Source: Phascolarctos cinereus
Taxonomy: Eukaryota; Chordata; Mammalia; Diprotodontia; Phascolarctidae
Assembly: GCF_002099425.1 (NCBI RefSeq)
Contig: NW_018343979.1
Coordinates: forward strand, 3,893,501 to 3,957,500
Reading direction: 5' to 3'
DNA length: 64,000 nucleotides
The notes below the pieces were generated by a model, which was not told where the DNA came from, did not search any database, and worked only from the letters and a program-made list of their open reading frames with translations. How positions within the stretch are numbered: the stretch's first letter is position 1; the number at the start of each line of letters is the position of its first letter. The position numbers and the translations under genes are program-made. Of the stretch, positions 35,616-48,329 are shown piece by piece.

Positions 35616-38119
35616 GATAATCCATTTCAGCATTTTACATAACTACTTTGCCATCATCATTTTGCTCTTTTTATGAAGAGATTATTGTGGTAATATTAAG
35701 GGCTACTATACCATATTTTAAGCAAAAGAAGTTATGAAACACCAACCCACAGTAAAAAATAAAATAAAATAAAAATAAAAAAGGTCAGTATCAGATTCAG
35801 GGAAGTCCCTAACAGAAGGGGACTTACAAAACCCAGCCTTGGAAATCAATACCCAAGGGTTTACTTAATTGAGTTGGTATAGAGATAAAAGAAACACAAT
35901 CAAAAATATGGTATCAGATTGGACTAAAACGTGGAAGCCATGCTCACAATTTTTTTTGCAGTCCCATAGAAAGCAGAGTTAGGTTTTAGGAAAGAGAATT
36001 GTAAGAGTTATTTGATTCCAGTAGGGTAGGAAAAGGTTCTAAGTTGATATTAGTAAGAATAGGTCAAAAAGTTGCTGGTTGGAGGGTAAACACCCAGCAA
36101 GGTCAACAATTCTATCTTGTTTTCTGTTAGTGGTCTTTTAGCCGGGGGCTTGTTTTTCAAGTCACGTTACCAAATGGCACTTGGATACAGTATAGCAACT
36201 TGTTGGCAAACCATGTATGTCCAAAGCTCCTCACGACACAAGGTATCTATTATCTTTACTAGATGTGCAGACAGCAAGACACAGGATAGGAAATTTGAAC
36301 CAGTATACTCCTAGTCATGCGCAGCAAGAGATGGAGCAAGGGCAAACTCAGAATTCATAAAATTGCATGGTTGATTCTGGTCAGCAAGTTCATTCACATT
36401 TTTGGGTGCGGGTTTTCCTCAGCAATATGACACAATTGTTGATCATTTTCCTCAAAGTTGGAAGCTAGCAATTGAATTCTTTGTTTTTATATAATAAAAA
36501 TAGAGGGACCTAGGGAAATATATAACAAATGGAACAGGAATATAATGATTGACTAGAGGAGCCCAATTTCATAGCTCCTAAAATGAACACAACTCTTCAT
36601 TTTCCTCATGGCAAAATTGCCTAAAATATTTCATTCCTGATGCTGTGTCAGAATTGTCAAAAACTGGGACAAGAGAAGCCACCAACCTACAGCAGTAGTT
36701 ACAAAGGAATTAAAAGGGAAAAAAAAAACACCTTTTAATTCAGCTATCAGAAGAATGAATGACTAAGGGAGTTAAAATAAAAATCAGTACTCTATGTTTT
36801 GGAAGTATCTCTAAATCAAGGAAAATCATAACATAACAGCTCATATCTATGGATACATTTTAAGTATTACCATAAAGCCCTTAGAAACTTTTTATACTTT
36901 CATTGACATTTCCATGATCGAAAACATAATTACTCAGGTTCCCGCTTTTCCTAGATCTAACATGATGAATTCCTATTTCCCAGAGTCATCTATGCCTCCT
37001 CCTTCTACTGTCTGGCTCAATATTTACATTTTTTCCCCAAAAATGTGGGGGGGGGAGGGAAGGAAAGAGGTATATGTAAGTGCTTTCATTACTTCAATTT
37101 CCCAGCAAAGGGCTTATTACTGTGAAAGTCTTTGTTGAATGTATGGATTCTGCCCCCCCTTGTACTAATGGGAAGAGATTGAAATAGAAAAAAGAAAAAC
37201 GTATTTCTTTAGTCAGCTCTACCACATATATAATCTTACCCTAAATGCACTATTGATTATTGCCTAGTTCTTATTTTTGTAGTTTTATGTAAGCAGAATA
37301 TAACTCTGCAGATATTAAATGAGCTTGTGTAAAAGTCAATGTAAGTTCTCTAATGTAAAAGAAATCATTTGCTTGTCTAATTGGAATGTGCCAAAATTCC
37401 ATTATAGTAGGAATGGTAATTTTCCAAGTTGAAATAAATGCCCTAGAATTGTGTGATTTTATGAGATTGTTCATCTCGTCTCACTACTTATGAAAGGAAG
37501 ATTAGAATCCTCTCTCTGAAAAAGGAAAAGAGCAACAAACTTGTTACTTTACATCAAGAAGTATAAAAGAAGGGAGATAGGAGGAAGAATAGTATGGCTA
37601 TATTTTAATTGTAGCTATGGAATGAAAGAAGTGTCTTTGGTTAGTGCTAATGCAAGAGATTAAAGGAATCATGGTGCAAGGTATCTCATGTGGTTTGTTA
37701 TAGTTAAAATGTTTCAGAGTAGTTCCTAAAATTATGGAATGGGGATTAAAAAAAATCCAGTCTATCCCCTGGTGCATTTGGAAAAGGTGTCATCTGTCTT
37801 AGAAAATGCCTCTCCTATAAACTGAAGTAGAAAGACATTAATCGTGCAAAAGACTAAATAAATGCTATAAGATTTTCTGAAAATTGTGTCTATGAGGAAT
37901 CCAAGAGTTTAAATTTATGTGGGCATTCAGGAGCACTGTACCACATCAACTGTAGTCTCTTCTTTTATTAAATATTAGAAAAAAATGTAAAAAAGAAAAA
38001 TGCAACTCTGAATATAGGTCTTCTGTCTATGCTGGGAATTTACCACAATAAAACTCAACCTGCATATCCCAGAAAATGAGTCAAATGAAATTGGTCCTTG
38101 GCTTTTAATCTTTACCTGT

Positions 38120-38342
38120 TAGGAGTTGAATAATGTCTTTTTCTATTACCCACTTACTATACCTTGTATTATAATTATTTGTACCTTTAGTCTATCTCCC
38201 CTGAGAGCTTTCAAGTTTCTTTAGGATTAGAACTATGACACCCTTAGTGCCAAATTCTAGTTCTGTAATTTTAGTACCACTCCAACACGTAGCATGCACA
38301 TAGTACACATATAATAAATGTTTCTTAAATGAATGAATGTCT
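38120..38342 (+). repeat. L2 3' end next to a TRDN exon
   Basis: CTATCTCCCCTGAGAGCTTTC, AACACGTAGCATGCACATAG, ATAATAAATGTTTCTTAAATG and GAATGAATG. Confidence 0.65.
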
Positions 38343-38399
38343 TACACAGTATTTGCAAAATACACTTTTTGATAATGTATAAGAATTATGCTTAAGTAC

Positions 38400-38426
38400 C
38401 TTCCTTTTCTTCTTTTTTAGATGTTG
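38400..38426 (-). CDS. TRDN: TRDN coding micro-exon (TSKKEEKE)
   Basis: A 27-nt exon with acceptor ctttttctttttttcag before CAACATC and donor GAAG/gtactt on the minus strand. In the gene's frame it gives (A) T S K K E E K E, starting with two bases that finish an Ala codon and ending with a single G. Human triadin has AAAKKDEKKE here, one residue longer, so a codon has been gained or lost in one lineage. It is a typical KEKE segment. The polypyrimidine tract is strong. An L2 3' end stops about 60 bp from the exon on its downstream side. Confidence 0.88.
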
Positions 38427-39529
38427 CTGAAAAAAAGAAAAAGGAGAGTGTTAAAACATATTCAAATAATTAGCTTCCATTAAAAAAATCTTATCTTAGA
38501 ATTTGAAGTCAGCAGTTTAAGGAGCCCTGAATGAATATTAATAATTCATTTGCCCAGAATTACTCCACAAAAATAATAATATCCTTTAAACATTCATGAA
38601 ATTGAGACATAATAAAGACATTAAAATACTAATACTAGGAAAATCAGAAGATATGTTTGTGACAAGTCCCATAATTAAGGTTTGCAGAACTGTGTTCAAA
38701 GGGTAAGAGTAGAAGATAAACTTTTGTGCATCTCAAGCTAAAATCATTAATGTCATCTCTGGAGAGCTGGAGGAGTACTAAATATGCCTGTGCTTGTGTG
38801 GATGGAATAAAGTAAAAAGCTGAAACAAAAAGAGCTGTTCAAGAATTATGTCACAATTATTAGTCTACATACTTTGAAATAGTGGTAATCCCCATGCCAA
38901 AAGGGACTCAAACTTTTTGTTAGTAAAATCTTTTTTTTTAAACCATCTTAGTGATGAGTAGACTAGGACTCAGAGATATCCACTTTCACTCAGAAAATCT
39001 GAGGAATCTAATTGAAATTTAGCACCTTCTGAATTTCAAGATTCTTATTGGAAGGAAAAAAACAAACTATACTTCAACACTGATTTTTTAAATAGTCATA
39101 TATTGGAAAAAGGTATATTTTAGTACAGATTGGAATAAGAAAGTTTCATAATCTAAAGAATCAAGACAGTTTTATGTAAGTACTATAGAAGGGTTCTAAG
39201 TATTTTGTGTCTCCTTAATTTGAGAGGTAAAATAATAAAAAATATCTGATAAATATTTACTGATATTTGTTCATTTGACAAAATATAAAACTTTCCAGCC
39301 CACTTGAGGCATAATAATCATACATTGCAGAAAGTGTCAACTACTCTTCTCTTTTACTAAGAATCACAGTGTATACTGCAAATAGTAACTGAATGGAAAC
39401 TATATGCTAAAATGGATTAGCAATGTGATGTTATTGCCCTAAATCTGTAGAGTCTAGAATAAGGAAGATGGATCATCTTTCATAGCCTCAGTCACTACTG
39501 GGAAAGGAATCATAACCATACCATGGAAG

Positions 39530-39955
39530 AATGGGTTGAAGGAACTAGAGATACTTAATATGGACAAAAAAGGCTTAAGAGGTAGATGATAGAAATCTTC
39601 AAACCACATTGCAATGTGAAGGGAGATTAGATGTCATCTGTTTAAAGTCTAAACTTTAAACATAGGAAGCTACCCTAGAATCAACAGGTGAAAGAAACGG
39701 ACAATAAGATTTCAGCTAGATATAAGAAAATAACTCCTAATAATATGAGGCATGCAAGAATGGATGGACACCTTAAAAATTCAAAGTATCCAAAAGTTTG
39801 AGTGGCCTTGAACATTAATGAGCTCTTATTGTTGGTGACCTTCAAGTATACACTGGATGATCACTTCTCAAAAATACTAAACAGGAGTCAGAGTAGATGG
39901 TATCTTAGTTCCTTTCCTACTGTAGCATTCTACAATTCTATCACATCAGTCTGTT
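39530..39955 (+). repeat. CR1/L3 LINE fragment
   Basis: GAATGGGTTGAAGGAACTAG, GGTGAAAGAAACGGACAATA, AGTGGCCTTGAACATTAATG, CTTCAAGTATACACTGGATG, ATTCTACAATTCTATCA. Part of it was duplicated in inverted form at 41179-41465. Confidence 0.7.
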
Positions 39956-40002
39956 TCACTGAAATTGCTCATGTCTAGTGCAGAAAGAACACTTTTCTTT
40001 AG
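39716..40002 (+). repeat. Inverted duplication, left arm (287 bp)
   Basis: Matches the reverse complement of 41179-41465 over 287 bp with no length difference. I counted about 15 mismatches by eye (near 95%). Both breakpoints are abrupt: left flank GATTTCAG has no partner, and right flank CAAAAGGG does not match GGATTAAAC. Confidence 0.9.
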
Positions 40003-40483
40003 CAAAAGGGAAAATATTGTATGCCTTTATAAGTATCAGAGGAATATTATTTTCTCTGTAATTGTCTCCTAAAAATGATGTTCTTTAGTCATAGGAAATG
40101 TTAGTTTGTTTAACACATTTTCATTTTGCCATTTCTGAAGGGCAAAAGAGCTGGGGAAATGAAGATTATTTGTAAAGGTTTGAAAAACAACCCACTGGCA
40201 TAAAGTCTATATGGAGAGAAAGCATCTGGTACTAAGGCTTTTCCAAGTGTTTTGAGAAACTTTTTGAGACTTTAAAAGAAAGGGTTGACTATTAAAAACC
40301 CAAGGAAATGTTTTTTTCTTTTTTACTTTTTCCTTCACTTATCTGATTGTTTATTAAAATGAGTTGAATCAAAGGATCTTAGGTTATAAGTTTGCAATTA
40401 GGGGACTGGTAGCAGGTTTTGTTTTTTGTTTTAATGTGGTCCTGAGCAAAAGTGAGTAATACTTCACATTTTTTTCCCCTAAG

Positions 40484-41150
40484 GCCGCTAGGAGGTACAA
40501 TGGATAGAGTTCTAGACTGGGAATCAGAAAGACCTGAATTCAAATCTACCTCAGACTTTTGGTTAACTGTGTGTTTAGGTAAGTTACTTAAATTCTCTCA
40601 GATTCTGCATCTGTAAATAGGGATATTAACAGCATCTATGTGAAATGAGCAGACCAGCAGAGCATGTACATAGTAATAGCAATATTGTATGATGATCAGC
40701 TGTGAATGACTTAGCCATTCTCAGCAATACAATGGTCCAAGACAATTTCTAAGGACTTAGGGTGAAAAGTGCTATCTATTTCCAGAGGAAGAACTGATGG
40801 AGTCTGAATGGGGATCAAAGCATACTTTTTAACTTTATTTTTCTTGCTGTTGTTGTTTTATTGTTTTTGTTAGTTTTTTGGGGGGATCTGTGTTTTTTTT
40901 TTTTGCAATATGGCTAATATAAAAGCAGGTCTTATATGACTACACATATATAATCCGTATCTGATTGCTTACCATTTCATGAAGGTAGGGAAGGGAGAGA
41001 TAAAAAGAATTTGGAACTCAAAATTTTAAAAAAAGTTAAAATTGTTTTACATGTAATTTTTTAAAAAATAAATATTTCACATTAAAAAAATAATAGCATC
41101 TATCTTTCAGACTTTTGTGAGGATAAAATGATATAATAGATGAAAAAAAA
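40484..41150 (+). repeat. MIR-like CORE-SINE split by an L1
   Basis: SINE head 40484-40639 (GATAGAGTTCTAGACTGGGA, GAATTCAAATCTACCTCAG) and its tail from 41095 (ACTTTTGTGAGGATAAAATG), contiguous once the L1 is removed. Confidence 0.8.
40640..41094 (+). repeat. L1 3' end inserted in a SINE
   Basis: GTATGATGATCAGCTGTGAA, CAATGGTCCAAGACAATT, AAGAACTGATGGAGTCTGAA, GCAATATGGCTAATATAAAA, purine-rich 3' UTR, A-rich end. Target-site duplication AGCATCTAT at 40631-40639 and 41095-41103. Confidence 0.88.
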
Positions 41151-41178
41151 TTTTTAATCCCTAGATCCAGTTTAATCC

Positions 41179-41465
41179 CTAAAGAAAAGTGTTCTTTCTG
41201 CAGTAGACATGAGCAATTTCAGTGAAACAGACTGATATGATAGAATTGTAGAATGCTAGAGTAGGAAAGGAACTAAGATACCATCTACTCTGACCCCTGT
41301 TTAGTATTTTTGAGAAGTGATCATCCAGTGTATACTTGAAGGTTGCCATCAATAAGAGCTCATTAATGTTCAAGGCCACTCGAACTTTTGGATACTTTGA
41401 ATTTTTAAGGTGTCCATCCATTTTTGGATACCTCAAATAATTAGGAGCTATTTTCTTATATCTAG
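41179..41465 (-). repeat. Inverted duplication, right arm (287 bp)
   Basis: Partner of 39716-40002, separated by 1,176 bp. It covers a CR1/L3 tail plus about 50 bp of unique DNA (CAGTGAAACAGACTGAT, AAGAAAAGTGTTCTTTCTGC), so the two arms are a duplication and not two separate LINE insertions. Confidence 0.9.
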
Positions 41466-42639
41466 GGTAGATCCAGGGTACTCATTGATGCATTCCATAA
41501 AAGGCTGTTCTCATTTCTGGATTGGCTAATTTCCTTGCTCCACCTTTCACCTGGTTGTTAGTAGGATGAAACTACATGTGAGATGGTGGAAAAAGCCTCA
41601 GGGAATTATGCCAACCTGAGTTTGAAATATATGACACAATAAATGTTTATTGACTAATTGACCTATTATACACACATACACACATACATATCCCTCTTTC
41701 TAATCGCATATCATCTGCGTCTCTACTCTAATTTCTATCCTCTTCATCTCCTGTAGTATTATTCAATCCATATACCTGGAATATATATTTTCTCTTCCTG
41801 AAAACCACATTAAGATGCTAGGTGTCATCAGAATTTATTAGATGGATATGACTCTCAATTCCTGGGATAAAATCCCCAGTATTCTTTTGGTATTTATAGA
41901 AGCAAAATCCTAGGGGCAGAAGGTTAATCCTAAAATGTGATATCTATATCCAGTTTATATTTTCTCAAGTTATAAAATTGTCTCCAGCTATTGATATAAA
42001 CTACCAACTATCTGAAATTGACGAAAACCTAAATAAACCTCCATTATATTGTTTAAAATATATTACAAATTCTAATGTAGAATTCTCATATGTACACTAT
42101 TCATCATCTTTTATCCTGGAAAGAGGAAGCTATCTGGTGTCTACAGCTGGTATAAGACACCATTATACTAGGAAATGGCACCCTTAAGTGCTTTAAAATT
42201 TGTACATATATTAATTAATTCAGTGGTATATTACACTTTTGCTGATTCTGAGGAATAATATTGTAGGACATGGGGGAACTTTGAAACCATGGAAACCCAG
42301 AAGCAGGTATCTACATTCTAATGTATAATATCAAGGGGTCAATATTGCACATTAGTAAATTCATTCCCACCCTTTCCCCTCCATCCATTGTTTGATCTCC
42401 TATGTTCTATACAGTAGAGTTTTCCTAGGTCAATAAAGTCAATGATATTTCTTTTGTGTTTCTCTCTGTTTTGTCACCAAACTTTTAAAACAAGTAGTAC
42501 CCCAGTTCCTCAGATATTTTTTACTACTTTAATTTTATTTTCTTACTTTTTACTGGTATTCTATCATCAAACTTAACATATACAACATTAAGTTCATCAT
42601 CTTCCCTGTTTATGTCAATACCATCACTATTTTCATAGG

Positions 42640-42745
42640 CTTATAAGCCAGTAGAAAGTAACCTTCTTGAGGGGAGAAATTTTTCCCTTTTATGTTTATC
42701 TGTCTAATGCCTAACACAGTGTCCTATAAATAGTAGGCATTTAAT
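42640..42745 (+). repeat. L2 3' end
   Basis: TTCTTGAGGGGAGAAATT, TCTAATGCCTAACACAGTG, TAGTAGGCATTTAATG. Confidence 0.7.
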
Positions 42746-42779
42746 GTTTGTTGTTTTTGCTGGCATAATAGTTGCCTTT

Positions 42780-43125
42780 TCCCCTTTACTTTGTCACCTA
42801 CATGCAGTCAGTCACACATCAAGTCCAAATGATTCATCCTTTGAAGTGTTTCCAGAATCCCTCTCTTTCTCATTCCATCTCCTTGGACCACTTGAAAAGC
42901 ATCTTAATTCCTCTCCCTCCATTAAATCTTTTGCTATGGCCTATACTACACAATGCTACCAGATTAATCTTCACATTTTTATTCATACAATTATCGCTCT
43001 GTTAAAAAACCAAACAAACATGTGATACCATCAATTATTTTCAGGATATAATCCAAACTCTTTAACATGACATTGAGGTATGATCACACCTTCTTATTTC
43101 CTCTTTTGTTCTATCATAACAGTGG
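42780..43125 (+). repeat. L2 internal fragment
   Basis: CCAAATGATTCATCC, GCTACCAGATTAATCTTCAC, TCAGGATATAATCCAAACTC, ATTGAGGTATGATCACACC in L2 order. Confidence 0.65.
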
Positions 43126-43807
43126 ATTATATACCTAGTGGATGCATCATAACTATGTGATAATGAAAAGAGAAAAGCGACAAAATGAAGGCCTCTTTTT
43201 TTCAGCCCCTATGTTTTCGACTCTGTAGGTAGAAATTAGTATGCTTTAAAATTTCCTCATTATCCTCAAAAGTAAATCTAAGTTAATGAACAGGCATTCC
43301 CTACACTCATCATCATCATCATCATCATTATCAATTTTCTGTGCTGTTTCAGTCCCGTGGCATTTTACATATGAAAAACCTAGATTTGGAAGTTGAGTAC
43401 CATGATCAACAATTATCTTTCATTTCTCAAATCCCCAATTTGATCACTTTCAAGTGTATTTTTTCCATGTAGAATTTCATTCTGTGCCTATGTTTTTATA
43501 ATAACAGACCAAAGAAGAGTCACTGGGATTCTGTACCCAGTATATTAAGGTGGGAGTTATCCAGGCCACTTCATTGGGAAAATATTTCAAAAATTTTATT
43601 CTTACTACATACATTGCTTTAGATCGCATAAGGTATAAGGTGTTGGGTTAATTTCCCTAAAGGAGACAGCCACCACAAAAACAAACAAAAAACAAAAATA
43701 AAAACAATAACAAACAAACAAAAAAACCCAAAACTATATTATATCCTTCACTTCAAAGAGAAAATTCTGTAATGGCCCTTTATGAATTCTTCTTGGGTGT
43801 CCAAATG

Positions 43808-44052
43808 AAAAGGCAACTAGGTGGTACACTGAATAGAGCCTAGAGTAAGGAAGACCTGAGTTCAAATCCAGTCTCTGACACTTACTAGCTGTGTGACACT
43901 GGGCAAGTTACTTTACCCTATTTGCCTCAGTTTCTTCACCTGTAAAATAAGCAAGAGAAGGAAATGGCAAAGCACTCCAGTATCTTTGCCAAGAAAACCC
44001 CAAATGGTGTTATATAAAGAGTTGAACATGACTAAAATGACCCAATGACAAC
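43808..44052 (+). repeat. MAR1-like SINE
   Basis: GGCAACTAGGTGGTACACTG head, GTGTGACACTGGGCAAG, AAGGAAATGGCAAAGCACTC, AGTATCTTTGCCAAGAAAAC, AAAGAGTTGAACATGAC tail. Confidence 0.9.
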
Positions 44053-44841
44053 ATCCTCATGAAAACCTATGGACCCGAAATCATCTTTAAGAATAGTTAA
44101 AAAGCATTTTTAATGTTTTCCCCTTCTCAGCCTCTCTAATTTAAGGATAAGACAATACTAACTTTCTAATTCCTTCGATGCCTTAGCAGCTCATTTTCTC
44201 CCTGCAGCACTTAGGAACTCATTCTCTCAGAAGGCTCAATCACAAGCAAGCTCCTGAGGGAAACAACCAAACATGGGGTAGTGCTGCATTTCTGACATCT
44301 TGACAGCAAGAGATCCTACTGGGATTTCAAAAAAAGAATGTACCTATTCCTCATCTAAACAATACCCAGCTCTTTCTGAGAAAATGAACGATGTACTCAA
44401 ACAGAGATTTCACTTGGCTTTGCTTTCTCAGTTATTAATACTGCTGATGTGGGCTATTTTATGATTATGACTAAATGAGCAGGGACTGATTATCAGCATA
44501 ATTCATCATGATTTGTCAGGATGATTCTGCAGTTGTTTCTGGGTCCAAAATAGGAAACAGCTCATAATGTGGTGCAATAGAAGTAACTCTAGATTCAAAG
44601 GCTGAGGACTTTTTTTTTTTATCCCCAAATCCTGGCTATATACTTATAATCATGTAAGTGTTAGACATGTCCATGCCTCAGATCACCCACTGCCTAACCC
44701 ATGGCAATTTTTGCTCAGAACAGAACTAGGAGAAGCATAGAAATTCATTATCTAGATGCATTATATGTGGCAGAATTGCGTACTGTAGCTTTTTTATTCC
44801 AATCAATCAGCAATTAAGAGATAGATAATTTATAGAGGGTG

Positions 44842-45092
44842 GGGCAGCTTGGTGGTATAGTAGAAAGAGTGTTGAGCCTAAAGTCAGGAAGACTCATCTT
44901 TCTGAGTTAAAATATGATCTCAGACTACTTGTGTGACTCTTGGCAAGTCATTTAACCCTGTTTGTCTCAGTTCCTCATCTGTAAAATGTGCTGGAGAAGA
45001 AAATAGTAAGTCACTATGGTATCTTTGCCAAGAAAACTCCAAATGCAGTCATCAAGAGTCTGATGTGACTGAAAAAACTGAACAACAACAAA
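44842..45092 (+). repeat. MAR1-like SINE
   Basis: GGGGCAGCTTGGTGGTATAG head, TTCCTCATCTGTAAAATGTG, GTATCTTTGCCAAGAAAACT, AACTGAACAACAACAA tail. Confidence 0.88.
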
Positions 45093-45096
45093 GTTG

Positions 45097-45620
45097 GTAA
45101 AGTACTAGACATGTAATCAGAAAGACCTGAGTTTAAATTTAACTCAGATACTAATGATGTAAACCTGTGAAAATCACTTAACTCTATCTGCCTCAATTTC
45201 CTCATCTGTAAAATGGAGATAATAGTAGCATCTACCACCCAAGATTGTGTCATAGGAAGCTACTCAGAAAGGCAATTAGGTGTCATTGAATCTAGACATT
45301 GGGCCTAGAGTCAGGAAGACCTGAATTGAAATCTGACCTCAAATATTTACTAGCTATGTGTCCTTGGACAAATCACTTAGCCTGTTTGCCTATTTCCTAA
45401 ACTGTAAAATGGGGACTAAAATAACCCATATCTCAGGGTTGTTGTGAGGATAAAATGAGATAATATTTATAATGGGTTCAGCACAGTGGCTGGTACATAG
45501 CACATGTTTAATAAATGGTTGATTAAATTCCTCTTTATCGGGAGGATAAAATGAAATAATATTTTAAAAGCACTTTGCAAACTTCAAAGTGCTATAGAAA
45601 TGGTGGCTATTATTATTATT
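45097..45620 (+). repeat. MIR-type SINE split by another SINE
   Basis: Left part 45097-45262 (AATCAGAAAGACCTGAGTTT, CTCATCTGTAAAATGGAGAT, ATTGTGTC). Right part about 45530-45620 (GAGGATAAAATGAAATAATA, GCTATAGAAATGGTGGCTAT). Confidence 0.7.
45264..45529 (+). repeat. MIR-like CORE-SINE, nested insert
   Basis: GCAATTAGGTGTCATTGAAT head, GAGTCAGGAAGACCTGAATT, CTCAGGGTTGTTGTGAGGAT, GTACATAGCACATGTTTAAT. Confidence 0.78.
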
Positions 45621-45712
45621 AAGCATTTGTTAAGCATATACTCTGTCAGACACTGTGCTGAGCCATGGGGATTCAAGAAAAAATAGTTCTTGTCCTCAAG
45701 GAGCTTACAGTC
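45621..45712 (+). repeat. Ancient interspersed repeat, family unresolved (fragment)
   Basis: CAGACACTGTGCTGAGCCAT, GTCCTCAAGGAGCTTACAGT. 5' part of the family described at 33430. Confidence 0.5.
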
Positions 45713-46208
45713 CATACTTCATTGGTCTTCATGGTTATTTCAATTGCAATCAATATTCTTCCCATTTTGTATTTTTTTTCCAATTTGCTTTTCATTTTCA
45801 TCTTTGCTCAAATAAGCTGGTGGCCTTAGAGTACACGGACAGTTAATTTAAAAGTACCTCATGCTTTGGTAGTTGACTATTACATTGCAGTTAAGATATA
45901 TTCAACTTTATTATTTGTTTATTTAGTAAATTCATTGTTTAGTAATTTAGTATTTATTTATTTTAGTAATGATATGTGTGGCTTTCTAGGTTCAGTGCTT
46001 ACTGACTTTCCTCAAAGAAAGTAACCACGATATATAGGTATATGACTTTTTTCTGTAAAGTCTATAAGCTATTAGCAGATTTTTTCACTCTCAAAGCATG
46101 ATTTTCATCATATCATTCACTATGCTCCCCTATGCTTGCTTTTGCATTGAGATAATTGAGTTTTACAGTATATGTTGATGTAATTAAGATAGCCTACAGA
46201 ATGTCTTT

Positions 46209-46369
46209 TTAATTTAAAAAAACATTATTTTTTGGTGAGGTAATCAGAGTTAAGTGACTTGCTTAAGGTCACACAGCTAGTAAGTACCATGTGTCTGAGG
46301 TCACATTTGAATTCAGGTCCTCCTGACTCCAGGGCTGGTGCTCTATTCACTGTGGCACCTAGCTGCCCC
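46209..46369 (-). repeat. Marsupial tRNA-headed SINE, antisense
   Basis: Reverse SINE: AGTTAAGTGACTTGCTTAAG, CACACAGCTAGTAAGTACCA, GGTGCTCTATTCACTGTGGC, ACCTAGCTGCCCC. Target-site duplication CAGAATGTCTTT at 46197-46208 and 46370-46381. Confidence 0.93.
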
Positions 46370-47649
46370 CAGAATGTCTTTATCTCCTACTCTCACTCTC
46401 TATAATAGATATTGCTATATAAGCTTTATAGTTATTTCCTTTTCACAAATGCTTATTGTGAACACTGTAAAATTAAATCATCAAGTATCCTGCAAAATGA
46501 TGCTTCTTGTTACCTATTGATGCATGATAACACCAAAGCTACTAACTCTATCATTTACCTCTTGGAGAAGAACTGGTGATTCATGCTTTTACTGAGCTGC
46601 AAGCAAATTTTGTCATCTAATTCCATTTATAGTGAAATATGGAAGGAAATATCCATAGTGATATAATTCTATTAGTTCAGTATTCATCTACTCATTGATT
46701 ATTTAGGGGGAGGTAATGAGTATGGAGTACAATTGAAGTACTAATAGTTAATGTTTGTAGACGGACCAAACATGGCATAATTTCAAGCACCCTCTGCCCA
46801 CTTTCTCACCTCCAATGCAGAAATAAAAGGGGTGTGTGAAGGACATAGAGCTTTTTTATAATTTTCTTTGAATTCATGGGTATAAATGGCCAAAGAATTT
46901 CTCATCAAGTGGCCAGCCTTTTAATGATGAATCTCTTTATACTTACGTGGTCTTCTGAAAGCAGAAACAACCTATGGTTTCTGAGATCATATTTAAAGCC
47001 TTTCAAGAATCGAAGAACCTGCCAGTACTTTTATTCCACAGGCAAAGCCTTAAAGGTCTCTGTGTTTAGAAGAACTTGACAAGATGAGCTATTGGCATAA
47101 AACATTATGGTGACTGTATATTAGCACTCTTATGTACATAAAATTACATACAGTCTATGTCTCTTCTTTTCACTCCTCAGCCACAACTTCAACTCTCTCA
47201 AGCTTAGAATATGTATTCCCTTTTTAGGCAAAGCAATTAATATCACTGGGCCTCAATTACCCCATTTATGAAGTTGGAGATGGGTGGATCAGGTGATCTC
47301 TAAAGTCTCCTTTGGTCAAAGAGTGGTGTTTAGAACAAAGAAAAGAATAAGTCCTTGTTATTATGTCCTGATCATACAACATATATTGAGTTTTAGGTTT
47401 TTAGGGGAATATTAAAAAAAAACTGAATCAAACATTTCCAGAGAGACACAAAGAGGATCCCAAAATAGGAATGAACTGATTTGTTCAACTCCAACCACTG
47501 TAAGAATTCAAGAAGAGACCAGAATGGTAGAAATGTTGTAGAACAAATTCCCAAAGGGACCAAGAATCAACAAATATTTATTAAGTACCTTGTGTATGTA
47601 AGGCATTGTGGGGTTCCTAATATAATAGAAGGCACATCATACTCCCAAA

Positions 47650-47770
47650 TAGCATACATAGGGGAAAGAGAAGCATTCAAATTAAGCAAGTCATTTAAAT
47701 CTTCCTGTTCCTCAGTTTCATTATCTGTAAAGTGAGAGGCTTATACTCAATGACCACTCAGATCTGTTAT
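47650..47770 (+). repeat. MIR fragment
   Basis: AAGCAAGTCATTTAAATCTT, CCTCAGTTTCATTATCTGTA, CTCAATGACCACTCAG. Confidence 0.6.
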
Positions 47771-47839
47771 GACTTAATAGCTGTGATCCCATGAGCCTGT
47801 GGATTATGAATTGTGATACAGAGAGTGAGATAAGTGAAA

Positions 47840-48275
47840 AAGTAGAGGTCTGGGCAAAAGGCTCTGAGAAATTTTAAAAGAGATTTTTTAATTTTTTTTT
47901 TTAACCCTAGGGCAAGGATTAGAGTTTGGGTCAGAGGTATAAGCAGTCAGGAAAGAAGGGAAGTTTTCCTGAAGGAAGTAGTATCTGAAATGTGATTTGA
48001 GGGAAGGGAGGCTTTTCAGCGAACAGGGTTGAGGTATATGTTCCAAGAACAAATGAATACAAGGAAAAAGGAGAGGTCAAGATGAGAAGAGTAAACAGAA
48101 AGTTGTTCTTTTTAGGTAAAATGTAAACTACATTAAAGAGAGTAGCCTGAGATCACGTTAGCAGGTAGGTTGTAGCCAGATTTTAAAAAATCTTGAATGT
48201 CATAACCAATAGCATCCACCTTATATGGTAGGCAACAGGGAACCATAGAAAGTTATCAAGTAGAAGAATGTCATG
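47840..48275 (+). repeat. Ancient interspersed repeat, family unresolved
   Basis: AAGTTTTCCTGAAGGAAG, TCTGAAATGTGATTTGAGGG, CCACCTTATATGGTAGGCAA, AATGTCATGAGCAC. Same family as 33430-34180. Confidence 0.5.
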
Positions 48276-48329
48276 AGCACAAATATCTAGAATCAAAAAA
48301 AAAATCTAAGGAACCTAAGTAGTCTTCTA

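Larger units (their letters stand above)
27110..38399 (-). other. TRDN intron, 11.3 kb
   Basis: Holds an old L1 3' end, a HAL1-like LINE, three microsatellites, an ancient unresolved repeat and two L2 3' ends. 31950-32520 and 35620-38110 show no named feature. Confidence 0.6.
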
